Assembly: GCA_900471525.1 (NCBI GenBank)
Contig: UCEZ01000015.1
Span: 1-64,000, forward strand
Source: Hyphomicrobiales bacterium
Lineage (GTDB): Bacteria > Pseudomonadota > Alphaproteobacteria > Rhizobiales > Rhizobiaceae
Direction: 5' to 3'
Length of the DNA: 64,000 nt
Both the position numbers and the translations under genes were made by a program. Each line of letters opens with the position of its first letter. The stretch's first letter is position 1. The notes under the pieces are model-generated. The model was not told the origin of the DNA. It saw nothing but the letters and a program-made list of their open reading frames with translations, and did not search any database. Shown here in pieces: positions 1 through 9,696 of this stretch.

Positions 1-64
1 GATGAGGGGGGCGAAGCCATGAACTCCCGAGCTTGCCGCCCCTCACCGCCTCGCTTCGCTCCGA

Positions 65-85
65 CCCTCCCCCCTTGAGGGAGGG
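65..85. repeat. GC-rich hairpin in a possible repeat remnant before glgX
   Basis: Perfect 7-bp arms (CCCTCCC at 65-71, GGGAGGG at 79-85) lie in a GC-rich stretch covering about positions 1-95. The composition resembles rhizobial intergenic repeat elements, but the copy is incomplete at the window edge and there is no T-tract for a terminator. The identity is a guess. Confidence 0.3.
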
Positions 86-200
86 CAAGAACAATACCGC
101 TTGCAACCCAAACCAAAGCGGGGACAAATCACTGTCAAACCAAACTGATACGAAACAGCATCCAGACTGCTTCCCGCCCCGCCATTTCAAGGTGACACCT

Positions 201-2174
201 ATGCCGAACCCGCCCGTCTTCTCTTCTCTCGGCGCCACGCTCGGCGACAATGGCACCACCTTTTCGGTCTGGTCTACCTCCGCATCCGGCATCGAACTCT
301 GCCTCTACGACAAGACCGGCAATAGCGAACTGCGCCGCCTGCCGATGCAGCGCGGCGAGGACGGCGTTCACAGCCTGACGGTCGCTGACGCCCCGGTCGG
401 CACCCGCTACGGGTTTCGCGCCTGGGGTGCCTATGAGCCGGATCAGGGCCTCTGGTTCGATCCCGCCAAGCTGCTGGTCGATCCCTATGCCCGCGAACTC
501 GATCGCCCCTTTCGCTACGAACCCCGCCTCTCGGCCTTCGGCGACGACACCGCCGACCTCGTGCCGAAGGCTATCGTCACCGAGCCGCAAACAGCGCCGT
601 CCGAAGCCCCGCTTTTCCAAGCCGGCGGCCTCATCTACGAAGTCGCCGTCCGCCCCTTCACCATGCTGCATCCGGACATTCCTGAAAAATTACGCGGCAC
701 CGCCGGCGCGCTGGCTCATCCAACCATCATCGCCCACCTTAAGCGCATCGGCGTCTCCGCCATCGAACTGATGCCGATCACGGCCTGGATTGACGAGCGC
801 CACCTGCCGCCGCTCGGCCTCTCGAACGGCTGGGGCTACAACCCGATCGCCTTCATGGCACTCGATCCGCGCCTCGTGCCGGGCGGAATGACCGAACTTC
901 GCGAAACCGTGGCAGCGCTGCATGCCGAAGGGATCGGCACCATTCTCGATCTGGTCTTCAATCATTCCGGTGAAAGCGACCGCTGGGGCGCGACGCTCTC
1001 CATGCGCGGTCTCGACAACCACACCTATTATCGCCACGCCACCGACCGGCCCGGCGAACTGATCAACGACACCGGCTGCGGCAACACCATTGCCTGCGAC
1101 CATCCGGTCGTGCGCCGGCTCATCCTCGACAGCCTGCGCCATTTCGTCCTCTCCGCCGGCATCGACGGCTTCCGCTTCGATCTCGGCTCCATTCTTGGCC
1201 GCGACATGAACGGTTTCCGCAGCGATGCGGCCCTGCTGACAGAAATGCTGGCCGATCCGGTGCTGAAGGATCGCCTGCTGATCGCCGAGCCCTGGGACAT
1301 AGGCCCTGGCGGCTATCAGCTCGGCAATTTCCCGGCCCCCTTCCTCGAATGGAACGACCGCGCCCGCGACGACCTGCGCCGCGTTTGGCGCGGCGACCGC
1401 CATATCATCGGTGACCTGGCGACAGCCCTTGCCGGCTCCTCGACCATCTTTTCCCGCAACGGTGGCCAAGCGACCCGCAGCGTCAACTTCATCGCCGCCC
1501 ATGACGGCTTCACGCTGATGGACCTCGTCTCCTATGCCGGCAAGCACAATGAGGCGAACGGCGAGGACAACCGCGACGGCCACAACGAAAACCACTCCTG
1601 GAACAACGGCGCCGAAGGGGCGACCGACGATCCTGCGGTTCAGGCCTTCCGTCGCCGCGACGTGATGGCCCTGCTCTCGACCCTGTTTGCCACCCGCGGC
1701 ACGATCATGCTGACGGCCGGCGACGAGGCAGGCCGCAGCCAGCGCGGCAACAACAATGCCTATTGCCAGGACAATGAGATCACCTGGGTCGATTGGCCTG
1801 CCCTTGATGATGCGCTCGTTGCCCATACGGCAGCACTGTCGCAAATCCGCTCGCGCTTCGATGTCTTCCACCAAGCCGGATTCTTCACCGGGAACGGCGA
1901 TATTGAATGGCTGCGGCTCGATGGCCAGCCCATGACCGTCGGAGACTGGGAGAGCCCCTCGACCGACAATCTGGTGATGCTCCTTGCAAGCGGGGATGCC
2001 GTCCAGAACAAGCGCACCCGCCTTGCCGTCGTCATCAATCGTAGCCATGCCCCACATCCGTTCCATCTGCCGGAGCGGCAGGACGCCCGGTGGCAAAGCC
2101 TTCTGCCTTCCGGCGAAGCTGGCAACGGCATGATCGCGGCGCGCAGCGTCAGTTTCCACGTTGAAATTTTATAA
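201..2174 (+). CDS. glgX: Glycogen debranching enzyme GlgX (GH13)
   Basis: Predicted to hydrolyse alpha-1,6 branches of phosphorylase-limited glycogen in the cytoplasm. The N-terminal CBM48-like region (FSVWSTSASGIELCLYD) precedes a GH13 barrel with the usual blocks: LDLVFNHSGE, GFRFDLGSILG with the nucleophile Asp near residue 327, LIAEPWDIG with the acid/base Glu near 362, and AAHDG near 433. The start at 201 gives 657 residues, the normal length, and homology-like sequence begins at MPNPPVFSS. An in-frame upstream start at 33 would run through the GC-rich repeat and is unlikely. No other glg gene is in the window, so the rest of a glg cluster may lie to the left. Confidence 0.93.
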   Translation: MPNPPVFSSLGATLGDNGTTFSVWSTSASGIELCLYDKTGNSELRRLPMQRGEDGVHSLTVADAPVGTRYGFRAWGAYEPDQGLWFDPAKLLVDPYARELDRPFRYEPRLSAFGDDTADLVPKAIVTEPQTAPSEAPLFQAGGLIYEVAVRPFTMLHPDIPEKLRGTAGALAHPTIIAHLKRIGVSAIELMPITAWIDERHLPPLGLSNGWGYNPIAFMALDPRLVPGGMTELRETVAALHAEGIGTILDLVFNHSGESDRWGATLSMRGLDNHTYYRHATDRPGELINDTGCGNTIACDHPVVRRLILDSLRHFVLSAGIDGFRFDLGSILGRDMNGFRSDAALLTEMLADPVLKDRLLIAEPWDIGPGGYQLGNFPAPFLEWNDRARDDLRRVWRGDRHIIGDLATALAGSSTIFSRNGGQATRSVNFIAAHDGFTLMDLVSYAGKHNEANGEDNRDGHNENHSWNNGAEGATDDPAVQAFRRRDVMALLSTLFATRGTIMLTAGDEAGRSQRGNNNAYCQDNEITWVDWPALDDALVAHTAALSQIRSRFDVFHQAGFFTGNGDIEWLRLDGQPMTVGDWESPSTDNLVMLLASGDAVQNKRTRLAVVINRSHAPHPFHLPERQDARWQSLLPSGEAGNGMIAARSVSFHVEIL

Positions 2175-2255
2175 GCCATACCGCCCGCCTGATTGCCGTT
2201 TTTCAAAAGAGCGGCATATAGAGGAACGGGGGGATGTTTTTGATCGGAAAAGAGA

Positions 2256-2744
2256 ATGCCGCAGGAAATTTCGCTGTCTGACGTCAAGGATCTCGTCGGC
2301 AAGGAGATCGGGATCTCCGACTGGATCACGGTCACGCAAAAGACCATCGACGGTTTTGCCGATGCCACCGACGACCACCAGTTCATCCATACCGACCCGG
2401 TTCGCGCCGCCGCTGAAACGCCCTTCGGCGGTACCATTGCGCATGGCTTCCTGTCGCTGTCGCTGCTGTCGGCGATGAACTACAATTGCTTGCCCCGCGT
2501 CCGCGAACAGACCATGGGCATCAACTACGGCTTCGACAAGGTGCGCTTCATGACGCCGGTGAAAAGCGGTGCCAAGGTGCGCGGCCGCTTCACCATGGCC
2601 GAGGCCCGCTTCCGCGGCGCCGGCATGCTGATGGTCACCTACGACGTCACCGTCGACATCGAGGGCGAGCGCAAACCGGCCCTCACCGCCAACTGGCTGA
2701 CCATCATCCAGTTCGACCCGAAGGACCGGCCGGACGATGCCTGA
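2256..2744 (+). CDS. MaoC-family (R)-specific enoyl-CoA hydratase-like protein
   Basis: A 162-residue single hot-dog-fold protein. The MaoC hydratase motif is visible near residues 32-50 (FADATDDHQFIHTDP, with the catalytic Asp/His pair), followed by the conserved FGGTIAHGFLSLSLL segment. Members of this family hydrate trans-2-enoyl-CoA, and NodN-type proteins of rhizobia belong to the same family. The substrate cannot be read from the sequence. A purine-rich GGAAAAGAGA precedes the start. Its end overlaps the next start by 8 bp, so the two genes are probably co-transcribed and translationally coupled. Confidence 0.85.
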   Translation: MPQEISLSDVKDLVGKEIGISDWITVTQKTIDGFADATDDHQFIHTDPVRAAAETPFGGTIAHGFLSLSLLSAMNYNCLPRVREQTMGINYGFDKVRFMTPVKSGAKVRGRFTMAEARFRGAGMLMVTYDVTVDIEGERKPALTANWLTIIQFDPKDRPDDA

Positions 2745-3810
2745 CAAACCGGCGACAGAAGAGGCCGTCCGTCTCGCTTTCGGCCAGCAGGCCAGTGCCT
2801 GCCGGGGTCTCGGTTCGCCCTTCACCGCAAGCCTCTGCATGCTGGCCGCCGAGCGGTTGACCGCCGCCTACCCCGTTGGCGCAAAAATTCTGTCATGGTC
2901 CGGCGATCCCTCGCCCAACGGCGATTCCGTGCCACTTCGCCTCGCCGGCGCGCTGCACGCACTGGTGCTGTCCGGTTCCGACGAGCAACTCGCCTCCGTC
3001 TATCCGCCTCACGCAGCAGAAGCGGATGATCTCTGGAACGCCGTGGAACATGCTTGCCGCGCGCATGCGTCCTTCATCCTCGACCGCCTGGAATCGGCAC
3101 CGCAGACAAACGAAGTGCGCCGCTCCGCAGCGCTTCTCCCCGGTTTCCTGACGATTTCGAGCCTGTTCCACAAGCCGCTGGTGCTGTCGGAAGTCGGGGC
3201 CAGTGCCGGCCTCAATCTGCAATGGGACCATTACGATTATCGGCTCGGCGATATGGCCTGGGCTTTGCAGTCGTCACCGGTGCTGATCGCGCCGGAATGG
3301 CGCGGAGCGCGACCGCCGAACGTTCCCGTGCACATAGCCAGCCGCGCAGGCTGCGATCTCAACCCGCTGAACCCGGCGCGCGACGAAGATGCCCTGCGCC
3401 TTCTCTCTTACATCTGGGCCGATCAGGCAGACCGGCTGGAACGCACCCGCTTTGCGCTGGCGATCGCCGCCGCAAACCGCCAGACCGTGGAACGGGCAGA
3501 CGCGGTGGACTGGCTGGCGCAACGTCTCCAGCCCGTTCACGAGGATCAGGTCCACGTGATCTACCACACGATTGCATGGCAATATCTGCCGGGGTCATTG
3601 CAGGAAAAAGGCGAGGCGCTGATCGCTGCGGCTGGCGCGCGCGCGACAGTGAACACTCCACTGGCGCGGCTGCAGATGGAGGCGGACGATCAGAAACACA
3701 GCGCGGCGTTGACGCTGCAAATCTGGCCCTCAGGCGAAAAACACCTGATCGGCCGCGCCGATTTTCATGGCCGCTGGATTGAATGGACCGGCTGGCCCGG
3801 CCTGCATTGA
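2737..3810 (+). CDS. DUF2332 domain-containing protein
   Basis: A 357-residue soluble protein resembling the DUF2332 family, which is common in Alphaproteobacteria and has no established function. Conserved-looking stretches include the N-terminal QASACRGLGSPFTASLC, the central SEVGASAGLNLQWDHYDY (a glycine-rich segment that recalls a nucleotide or SAM site, by inference only) and VHVIYHTIAWQYLP. The start codon lies inside the preceding MaoC gene (ATG at 2737, MaoC stop at 2742-2744). It converges on soxG with 16 bp between the stops. Confidence 0.75.
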   Translation: MPDKPATEEAVRLAFGQQASACRGLGSPFTASLCMLAAERLTAAYPVGAKILSWSGDPSPNGDSVPLRLAGALHALVLSGSDEQLASVYPPHAAEADDLWNAVEHACRAHASFILDRLESAPQTNEVRRSAALLPGFLTISSLFHKPLVLSEVGASAGLNLQWDHYDYRLGDMAWALQSSPVLIAPEWRGARPPNVPVHIASRAGCDLNPLNPARDEDALRLLSYIWADQADRLERTRFALAIAAANRQTVERADAVDWLAQRLQPVHEDQVHVIYHTIAWQYLPGSLQEKGEALIAAAGARATVNTPLARLQMEADDQKHSAALTLQIWPSGEKHLIGRADFHGRWIEWTGWPGLH

Positions 3811-3826
3811 GACCGGACCAACAATA

Positions 3827-4375
3827 TCAGTTCCCCGCGTCCTCGGCGGCCTCATTCAGAAGCCCCGAGACGTAAGGCGCAAACGAGCGCCAGCATTCGA
3901 CTCGGAACGCATCCTCCGCCGTCCGCAGAAGGACGATTTCGGCCTTGGCGAGAACGGTACGCGAGCAGGCGCCGACCGGGAAGACCGCCAGCGACAGATC
4001 CTGCGGGCAGCCGCCGTTGATCGCCACCTCGGCACCACGGCCCCTGACGAGGATAGCCGTGTTGCGATGGGAAATATCGGTCGCCGAATGCAGCACGCCA
4101 CTCGACGCAACCGCCGCCATCAGATCGGCCTCGTTCTCGTCGATAACAAGCCACTCGTCGGGACCGAGCCAGAGCACGTGGCGGCCGTTCGCGGATGCCG
4201 AAGTCTTGGCCTTCGTTGGCAACGAAAGGCCGAGGGCGCCGGAAAGAGCTTCGACAGCATCCGGCTTTGCGCGAAGCGATATCCGGGTTGCCGGAGCGGT
4301 AACGGAAAGCGCTGCAGCGCCGGAGCCACCGTGGAAGCCGGAAAGCGGCAGAGTACGGGTTGCCAGATCAGCCAT
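3827..4375 (-). CDS. soxG: Sarcosine oxidase gamma subunit SoxG
   Basis: Smallest-but-one subunit of the heterotetrameric sarcosine oxidase, 182 residues. It contains the typical sequence around WLGPDEWLVIDEN and HRNTAILVRGRGAEVAINGGCPQDL. The ATG at 4375 is chosen because an AAGGAGG ribosome-binding site sits just upstream and it overlaps the soxA stop by 8 bp; an in-frame ATG at 4399 lacks that support. It is the last gene of soxBDAG. The gamma subunit contributes to assembly and to the folate-binding region of the complex. Confidence 0.92.
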   Translation of the reverse strand: MADLATRTLPLSGFHGGSGAAALSVTAPATRISLRAKPDAVEALSGALGLSLPTKAKTSASANGRHVLWLGPDEWLVIDENEADLMAAVASSGVLHSATDISHRNTAILVRGRGAEVAINGGCPQDLSLAVFPVGACSRTVLAKAEIVLLRTAEDAFRVECWRSFAPYVSGLLNEAAEDAGN

Positions 4376-7361
4376 TGATGCGGCCTCCTTCCTTGTCAAA
4401 GAACACCATGTCGCTCACCTCGACGGCGATCGTCCGGTCGGGCATCGGCACGTACAGCGTTTGCCCGATCTTCGCCTTGCCGCCGGCAACCAGAGCCAAC
4501 GCGATCGACCGGCCACAGTTTTCAGACCAGTAGGCCGAAGTCACATGCCCGATCATCGTCATCGGCAAAGCCTGGTTCGGATCGGCCACGATCTGCGCAC
4601 CTTCCTCCAGCACGACCTTCGGGTCCTTGGTCAAAAGACCAACCAACTGCTTGCGGCCATCGGCGACCAGGTCGGGGCGGCGCAGGCCGCGGATACCGAC
4701 GAAGTCGGTCTTCTTCTTGCCGACAGCCCAGCCGAGCGACGCATCGTCCGGGGTCACGGTGCCGTCCGTGTCCTGTCCGACGATGATGTAGCCCTTCTCG
4801 GCGCGCAGGATGTGCATCGCCTCGGTGCCATAGGCGCAAGCGCCCATCGGCTCAGCCTGTGCCCAGATGGCAGCCCAGACGGCCGGGCCGAAATCGGCGG
4901 GAACGTTGACCTCGAAGCCGGTTTCGCCGGTGAACGACATGCGGAACAACCGGGTCGGCACGCCGCAGATCTTGCCTTCGCGAACGCTCATATGCGGGAA
5001 GGCTTCGTTCGAAAGATCGATGCCTTCCACCAGCGGCGCGATGATCTCGCGGGCCTTCGGTCCCTGTACTGCAATGACGGCCCACTGCTCGGTGGCCGAT
5101 GTCAGCCAGACGTTCAGATGCGGGAACTCGGTCTGGAGATAGTCTTCCATGTGGTTCATGACGCGGGCAGCACCGCCCGTCGTCGTCGTCACGTGGAAGC
5201 GATCCTCCGCCATGCGGCCGACGACGCCGTCGTCATAGACGAAGCCATCTTCACGCAGCATGATACCGTAGCGGCAGCGGCCGGGCTTCAGCGTATCCCA
5301 GCTATTGGTGTAGATGAGGTTGAGAAACTGCGCCGCATCCGGCCCGACGACCTCGATCTTGCCGAGCGTCGAGGCATCGAAGATGCCGGCGACGTCGCGT
5401 ACGGTCTTGCATTCGCGGTTGACCGCCTGGTGCATGTCCTCGCCGGCGCGCGGATAGTACCAGGCGCGCTTCCACTGGCCGACATCCTCAAACACCGCGC
5501 CCTGGGCTTCCTCCAACGCGTGCATCGGCGTCTTGCGGGTCGGGTCAAACAGCTCGCCGCGCGAATGGTTGATCAGCGTGCCGAAAGTCACCGGCGTATA
5601 AGGCGCACGGAAGGTCGTGAGACCGACCTTGGGGATTTCACGGCCAAGCGTTTCGGCGGCGATCGCCAGACCATGGATATTGGACAGCTTGCCCTGATCG
5701 GTCGCCATGCCGTTGGTGGTGAAGCGCTTGATATGCTCGATCGAGTGCATGCCCTCACGCACGGCAAGGCGGATATCCTTGGCACAGACGTCGTTCTGGA
5801 AGTCGATGAAGGCCTTGACGGTCGTATCGGCACCGGCACCTTCCGCAGCCCCGGCCATCCCGCCGGTCCAGGCAAAGGCATTGCTACCCTGAAGCGCGAG
5901 CTTTTCCGATGCTGTGAAGCCGGACGCGTTCGACATCAGCTCGCCGGCCGCCAGCGATTCCTCGATGGTGGCCTGCAGGTCATTGGTGCCATTGCAAGCG
6001 CCGACAGACAGGCAATCCTGCGCATAGGTTCCGGGCAGGAAGCGCTGTGTCTCGTTATCGTAGGCTACCTTGCCGCGCGACTGCGAGAACATATGCACCG
6101 ACGGCGTCCATCCGGCCGACACCAGCAGCGCGTCGATGGCGATCTTGCGGACAGCGCCACCGCCATTGCGGGCAACGGACATGGACGAGACCCTGAGCTT
6201 GCCGGACGTATTGACCACGCCGTGACCTGTCAGAACCTCGATGCCGAGCGAGCGGGCTTCAGCGAGAACGCCCTCGCCCGGCTTCTCGCGGCTATCGACG
6301 ATTGCCGCAACGGTGATCCCGGCGCGCTTGAGGTCGAAGGCAGCCTCGTAAGCCGAATCGTTCGCCGTATAGACGCCGATCTTCTTGCCGACGGCGACGC
6401 CGAAATGGTTGAGGAAGGTCCGCGCCGCCGAGGCCAGCATGATGCCGGGACGATCGTTGTTGGCGAACACCATATGGCGTTCGATGGCGCCGGTGGCGAT
6501 GATGACGCGCTTGGCGCGCACCTGCCAGAGACGCTCGCGCGGCAGCTTGCGGTCAGGCTTGGCCAGATGCTCGGTGACACGTTCGTTGAGGCCGACGAAA
6601 TTCTGGGCGTAGTAGCCGAACGCCGTCGTGCGCGGCAGGACAGTAACGTTGTCCATCTTCGCCAGCTTGGCAGCCGTACCTTGAGCCCAGGTGAAGCCGT
6701 CCTGGCCATCGACAGTGACGCTCTTGTCGTAGTGCAGCGCACCGCCGACTTCCGGCTGCTCGTCGCAGATGATGACCCGGGCACCGGTCTTGGCAGCGGC
6801 GAGCGCTGCCGAAAGACCGGCGACACCGGCGCCGATCACCAGCACGTCGCAATGGGCGTAGCGGCTGGAATAGTGGTCGGTGTCGTCTTCGGTCGGCGAA
6901 ACGCCGAGACCGGCGGCCGCGCGGATCTGCGGCTCATAGACATGCTTCCACGCCTGCTTCGGCCACATGAAGGTCTTGTAGTAGAAACCGGCGGCAAAGA
7001 ACGGTGCCAGCAGGTTGTTGACCGCACCGACGTCGAATGCCAGCGACGGCCAGCGGTTCTGCGAGATCACCTTCATGCCGTCAAAGACGTCCTGCACGGT
7101 GGCGCGCACGTTCGGCTGCTTGCGGGCAGCGTCGCGTTCGACGCCGATCAGGGCGTTCGGCTCTTCGGCACCAGCCGAGACGATGCCGCGCGGGCGGTGA
7201 TATTTGAACGAGCGGCCGACGAGATGAACGCCGTTAGCAAGTAGCGCCGAGGCGACGGTATCGCCTTCAAGGGCGGCATAACTCTTGCCGTCGAAGAAGA
7301 AACGGGCGGTCTTTGCAGGGGTGAGACGGCCTGCACCGGGGATACGATTGGCGCCGCTCAT
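4368..7361 (-). CDS. soxA: Sarcosine oxidase alpha subunit SoxA
   Basis: A 997-residue subunit of cytosolic sarcosine oxidase, which oxidatively demethylates sarcosine to glycine and passes the methyl group to tetrahydrofolate. Domains in order: an N-terminal 2Fe-2S-ferredoxin-like domain (about 20-110), an NAD-binding domain with VIGAGVAGLS near 172-181, and a C-terminal aminomethyltransferase-like (GCV_T) folate domain from about residue 600. Length matches the family. Its start overlaps the soxD stop by 4 bp (ATGA), and its stop overlaps soxG by 8 bp, so translation is coupled along the operon. Confidence 0.96.
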   Translation of the reverse strand: MSGANRIPGAGRLTPAKTARFFFDGKSYAALEGDTVASALLANGVHLVGRSFKYHRPRGIVSAGAEEPNALIGVERDAARKQPNVRATVQDVFDGMKVISQNRWPSLAFDVGAVNNLLAPFFAAGFYYKTFMWPKQAWKHVYEPQIRAAAGLGVSPTEDDTDHYSSRYAHCDVLVIGAGVAGLSAALAAAKTGARVIICDEQPEVGGALHYDKSVTVDGQDGFTWAQGTAAKLAKMDNVTVLPRTTAFGYYAQNFVGLNERVTEHLAKPDRKLPRERLWQVRAKRVIIATGAIERHMVFANNDRPGIMLASAARTFLNHFGVAVGKKIGVYTANDSAYEAAFDLKRAGITVAAIVDSREKPGEGVLAEARSLGIEVLTGHGVVNTSGKLRVSSMSVARNGGGAVRKIAIDALLVSAGWTPSVHMFSQSRGKVAYDNETQRFLPGTYAQDCLSVGACNGTNDLQATIEESLAAGELMSNASGFTASEKLALQGSNAFAWTGGMAGAAEGAGADTTVKAFIDFQNDVCAKDIRLAVREGMHSIEHIKRFTTNGMATDQGKLSNIHGLAIAAETLGREIPKVGLTTFRAPYTPVTFGTLINHSRGELFDPTRKTPMHALEEAQGAVFEDVGQWKRAWYYPRAGEDMHQAVNRECKTVRDVAGIFDASTLGKIEVVGPDAAQFLNLIYTNSWDTLKPGRCRYGIMLREDGFVYDDGVVGRMAEDRFHVTTTTGGAARVMNHMEDYLQTEFPHLNVWLTSATEQWAVIAVQGPKAREIIAPLVEGIDLSNEAFPHMSVREGKICGVPTRLFRMSFTGETGFEVNVPADFGPAVWAAIWAQAEPMGACAYGTEAMHILRAEKGYIIVGQDTDGTVTPDDASLGWAVGKKKTDFVGIRGLRRPDLVADGRKQLVGLLTKDPKVVLEEGAQIVADPNQALPMTMIGHVTSAYWSENCGRSIALALVAGGKAKIGQTLYVPMPDRTIAVEVSDMVFFDKEGGRING

Positions 7362-7702
7362 TTCGCGTCCGACTCCGTGGCTTCATAGGTTTCGACGATG
7401 GCTTCCGTCGCCGGACGCAGCGTGCTGAGATCGGGACGCGGCAGACCGGCCTTGTAGGTGGTCAGGAACTTGTCGCTGACGGTGTCGCGGGCCGCATTGA
7501 AGAAACGGCCGCAGCCGTTCAGGTGCCGCCAGCGCTCGAAGGTCAGGCCCTTGACGTTGTCGCGCAGGAAGAAAAACGCCTCGAAGTCCTCGTCGGTCAT
7601 CTCGGTCATGTTTGTGGGACGGGCGATATGGGCATCGCCGGCCTGGCGAAATTCGAGCTCGGAACGCTCTTCCTCGCAATAGGGGCAATAGATCAGAAGC
7701 AT
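7358..7702 (-). CDS. soxD: Sarcosine oxidase delta subunit SoxD
   Basis: A 114-residue zinc-binding small subunit. CPYC near the N-terminus and the later WRHLNGCGRFF supply the Cys/His ligands expected in SoxD, although the second site shows one Cys plus His rather than a CxxC. It lies between soxB (12-bp gap) and soxA (4-bp overlap), the standard B-D-A-G order. Confidence 0.95.
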   Translation of the reverse strand: MLLIYCPYCEEERSELEFRQAGDAHIARPTNMTEMTDEDFEAFFFLRDNVKGLTFERWRHLNGCGRFFNAARDTVSDKFLTTYKAGLPRPDLSTLRPATEAIVETYEATESDAK

Positions 7703-7714
7703 TTTGTGTTCCCC

Positions 7715-8968
7715 TTAGTGCGCAACGGCGGCGGCGGCCGCTTCGTCGATCAGGCGGCCCGAGCGGAAGCGTTCCAGCGTGAACGGCGCATTGATCTTGT
7801 GCGGCGCGTCGTTGGCGATGGTGTGGGCAAAGACATTGGCCGAGCCGGGCGTTGCCTTGAAGCCGCCGGTGCCCCAGCCGCAGTTGACGTAAAGACCCGG
7901 AACCGGGGTCTTGGCCAGGATCGGCGACCGGTCCGGTGTCACGTCGACGATGCCGCCCCAGGAGCGCATCATCTTCATGCGGCGGAAGATCGGGAAGAGT
8001 TCGCAGATCGCATCAAGCGTATGGGTGATGATCTGCAGACCGCCGGTCTGCGAGTAGGACGAATACTGGTCGGTACCCGCACCGATGACGAGTTCGCCCT
8101 TGTCGGACTGCGAGATATAGGCGTGCACCGTGTTCGACATGACGACGCACGGGAAGATCGGCTTGATCGGCTCGGAGACGAGCGCCTGTAGCGGATAGCT
8201 GACCAGCGGCATGCGCACGCCGGCCATCTCCATCAGCACCGAGGTATGGCCGGCCGCGACGACGCCGACCTTCTTGGCATTGATCTGACCGCGATTGGTA
8301 TCGACACCCGCGACGGAACCATCCGGATTGCGGCGGATTCCGGTGACCTCACAGTTCTGGATGATGTGAACACCACGGTCGGCGGCAGCGCGGGCATAAC
8401 CCCAGGCGACGGCATCGTGACGGGCCGTGCCGCCGCGGCGCTGCAGGGCAGCACCGTTGATCGGATACCGGGCTGTCCTGGAAATATCGAGCGGCGGGCA
8501 GAATTCCTTGGCCTGCTCGGGCGTCAGCCATTCATTGTCGATGCCGTTCAGCCGGTTCGCATGGATATGGCGCTTGAACACCTGCTGGTCATGGATGTTG
8601 TGCGACAGCATCATCACGCCGCGCGCCGAATACATGACGTTGTAGTTGAGATCCTGGCTCAGGCCATCCCACAGCTTCAGTGCATGGTCGTAGATTCCCG
8701 CGCTCTCGTCATAGAGATAGTTGGAGCGGATGATGGTGGTGTTGCGGCCGGTGTTGCCGCCGCCGAGCCAGCCTTTTTCAAGCACGGCTATGTTGGTGAT
8801 GCCGTGCTCCTTGGCGAGATAATAGGCGGTACCGAGGCCATGGCCGCCGGCGCCGATGATGATGACATCATACTCCTTGCGCGGCTCGGGCGAGGTCCAC
8901 TGCGCCTCCCATCCCCTGTGGCCGCGCATCGCTTCGCGAGCGACAGCAAAAACCGAATATTTGCGCAT
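7715..8968 (-). CDS. soxB: Sarcosine oxidase beta subunit SoxB
   Basis: A 417-residue flavoprotein subunit of the DAO superfamily that carries the amine-oxidising FAD/FMN site. The dinucleotide fold IIIGAGGHGLGTAYYLA is near residues 36-52, and the C-terminal VNCGWGTGGFKATPGS motif closes the FAD site. It is the first gene of soxBDAG, so the operon promoter should lie in 8969-9386, where an inverted repeat is present. Sarcosine usually comes from choline or glycine betaine demethylation; no other betaine gene is in the window. Confidence 0.96.
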   Translation of the reverse strand: MRKYSVFAVAREAMRGHRGWEAQWTSPEPRKEYDVIIIGAGGHGLGTAYYLAKEHGITNIAVLEKGWLGGGNTGRNTTIIRSNYLYDESAGIYDHALKLWDGLSQDLNYNVMYSARGVMMLSHNIHDQQVFKRHIHANRLNGIDNEWLTPEQAKEFCPPLDISRTARYPINGAALQRRGGTARHDAVAWGYARAAADRGVHIIQNCEVTGIRRNPDGSVAGVDTNRGQINAKKVGVVAAGHTSVLMEMAGVRMPLVSYPLQALVSEPIKPIFPCVVMSNTVHAYISQSDKGELVIGAGTDQYSSYSQTGGLQIITHTLDAICELFPIFRRMKMMRSWGGIVDVTPDRSPILAKTPVPGLYVNCGWGTGGFKATPGSANVFAHTIANDAPHKINAPFTLERFRSGRLIDEAAAAAVAH

Positions 8969-9082
8969 CCGCCTTCACACTCCGTAGTCCTGCCAAAAGG
9001 CCGGTGAATTTCTTGTGGTCGACGTTAGAAATCGCAAATCCCGGACTTCCGCAACGTTTCTTTTGCGACGCGAGACGGCGCT

Positions 9083-9101
9083 TGTCGCACGAGTTGCGAC
9101 A
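9083..9101. promoter_or_regulatory. Inverted repeat upstream of soxB, candidate operator
   Basis: TGTCGCA (9083-9089) and TGCGACA (9095-9101) form perfect 7-bp arms around a 5-nt spacer, 115-133 bp upstream of the soxB start. A further TTGCGAC half-site lies at 9063-9069. The gap 8969-9386 holds nothing else I can identify apart from the rpsU upstream region. The site may bind a sox regulator, possibly encoded elsewhere. Confidence 0.5.
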
Positions 9102-9386
9102 TGCCGCGGCCCGACATGATATAAGGCATTGCAGATCGTCTGGAACACTATACATAACAGCTGAACACGACACCGCGTGAACGCAAGTTACGCGGGTGAG
9201 GTGGAAGAAACACGGGTTCCCGGCAATTTTCAGACATCGAGAGCAACTCGCGGCTGGACTTTGAACAACCGATCTGGTATCCGCTCTTTCAATCGTAAAG
9301 CCCTCTGGCTCAGCGAACCTTATTTTTTTGCCTCGTTGACCTGACTTCATGAGGCGATCACTCGAAACCAAAGGAACGGGATTAAC

Positions 9387-9632
9387 GTGCAGGTACTAGT
9401 CCGCGACAACAACGTCGATCAAGCGCTTCGCGCACTCAAGAAGAAGATGCAGCGCGAAGGCATTTTCCGCGAAATGAAGATGCGTGATTACTACGAGAAG
9501 CCTTCCCAGAAGCGCGCTCGCGAAAAGGCTGAAGCCGTTCGTCGCGTTCGCAAGCTGGCTCGCAAGCGTGCACAGCGCGAAGGTGGCGTCGTCACCGGCG
9601 GCGGTCGCCCTGCGGCGGCTCCGGCACGCTGA
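9387..9632 (+). CDS. rpsU: 30S ribosomal protein S21
   Basis: An 81-residue basic protein with the S21 core ([30 protein letters not shown]) and the long Arg/Lys-rich tail seen in Alphaproteobacteria, ending in an alanine/proline-rich segment. The start is GTG at 9387, with AAGGAA at 9371-9376 as ribosome-binding site. It is a single-gene unit followed by a terminator. Confidence 0.97.
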   Translation: MQVLVRDNNVDQALRALKKKMQREGIFREMKMRDYYEKPSQKRAREKAEAVRRVRKLARKRAQREGGVVTGGGRPAAAPAR

Positions 9633-9666
9633 TCAGCGCTTCCAGCGCATCAGACGCGTAATTCAG

Positions 9667-9696
9667 GCGGGGGCGACATGGTTGCCACCGCTTTTT
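9667..9696 (+). terminator. Intrinsic terminator after rpsU
   Basis: An 11-bp stem with one G-A mismatch and one G-T wobble, built from GCGGGGGCGAC and GTTGCCACCGC around the loop ATG, is followed directly by TTTTT. It lies 35 bp past the rpsU stop. Confidence 0.8.

Noticed and set aside
3945-7244. Very long open frame antisense to soxA (and similar ones antisense to pntB at 12160-13575 and to the beta-glucosidase at 44676-46454)
   Set aside because: High GC and codon bias produce long antisense frames. The proteins show no family features, while the opposite strands carry clear sarcosine oxidase, transhydrogenase and GH1 motifs.
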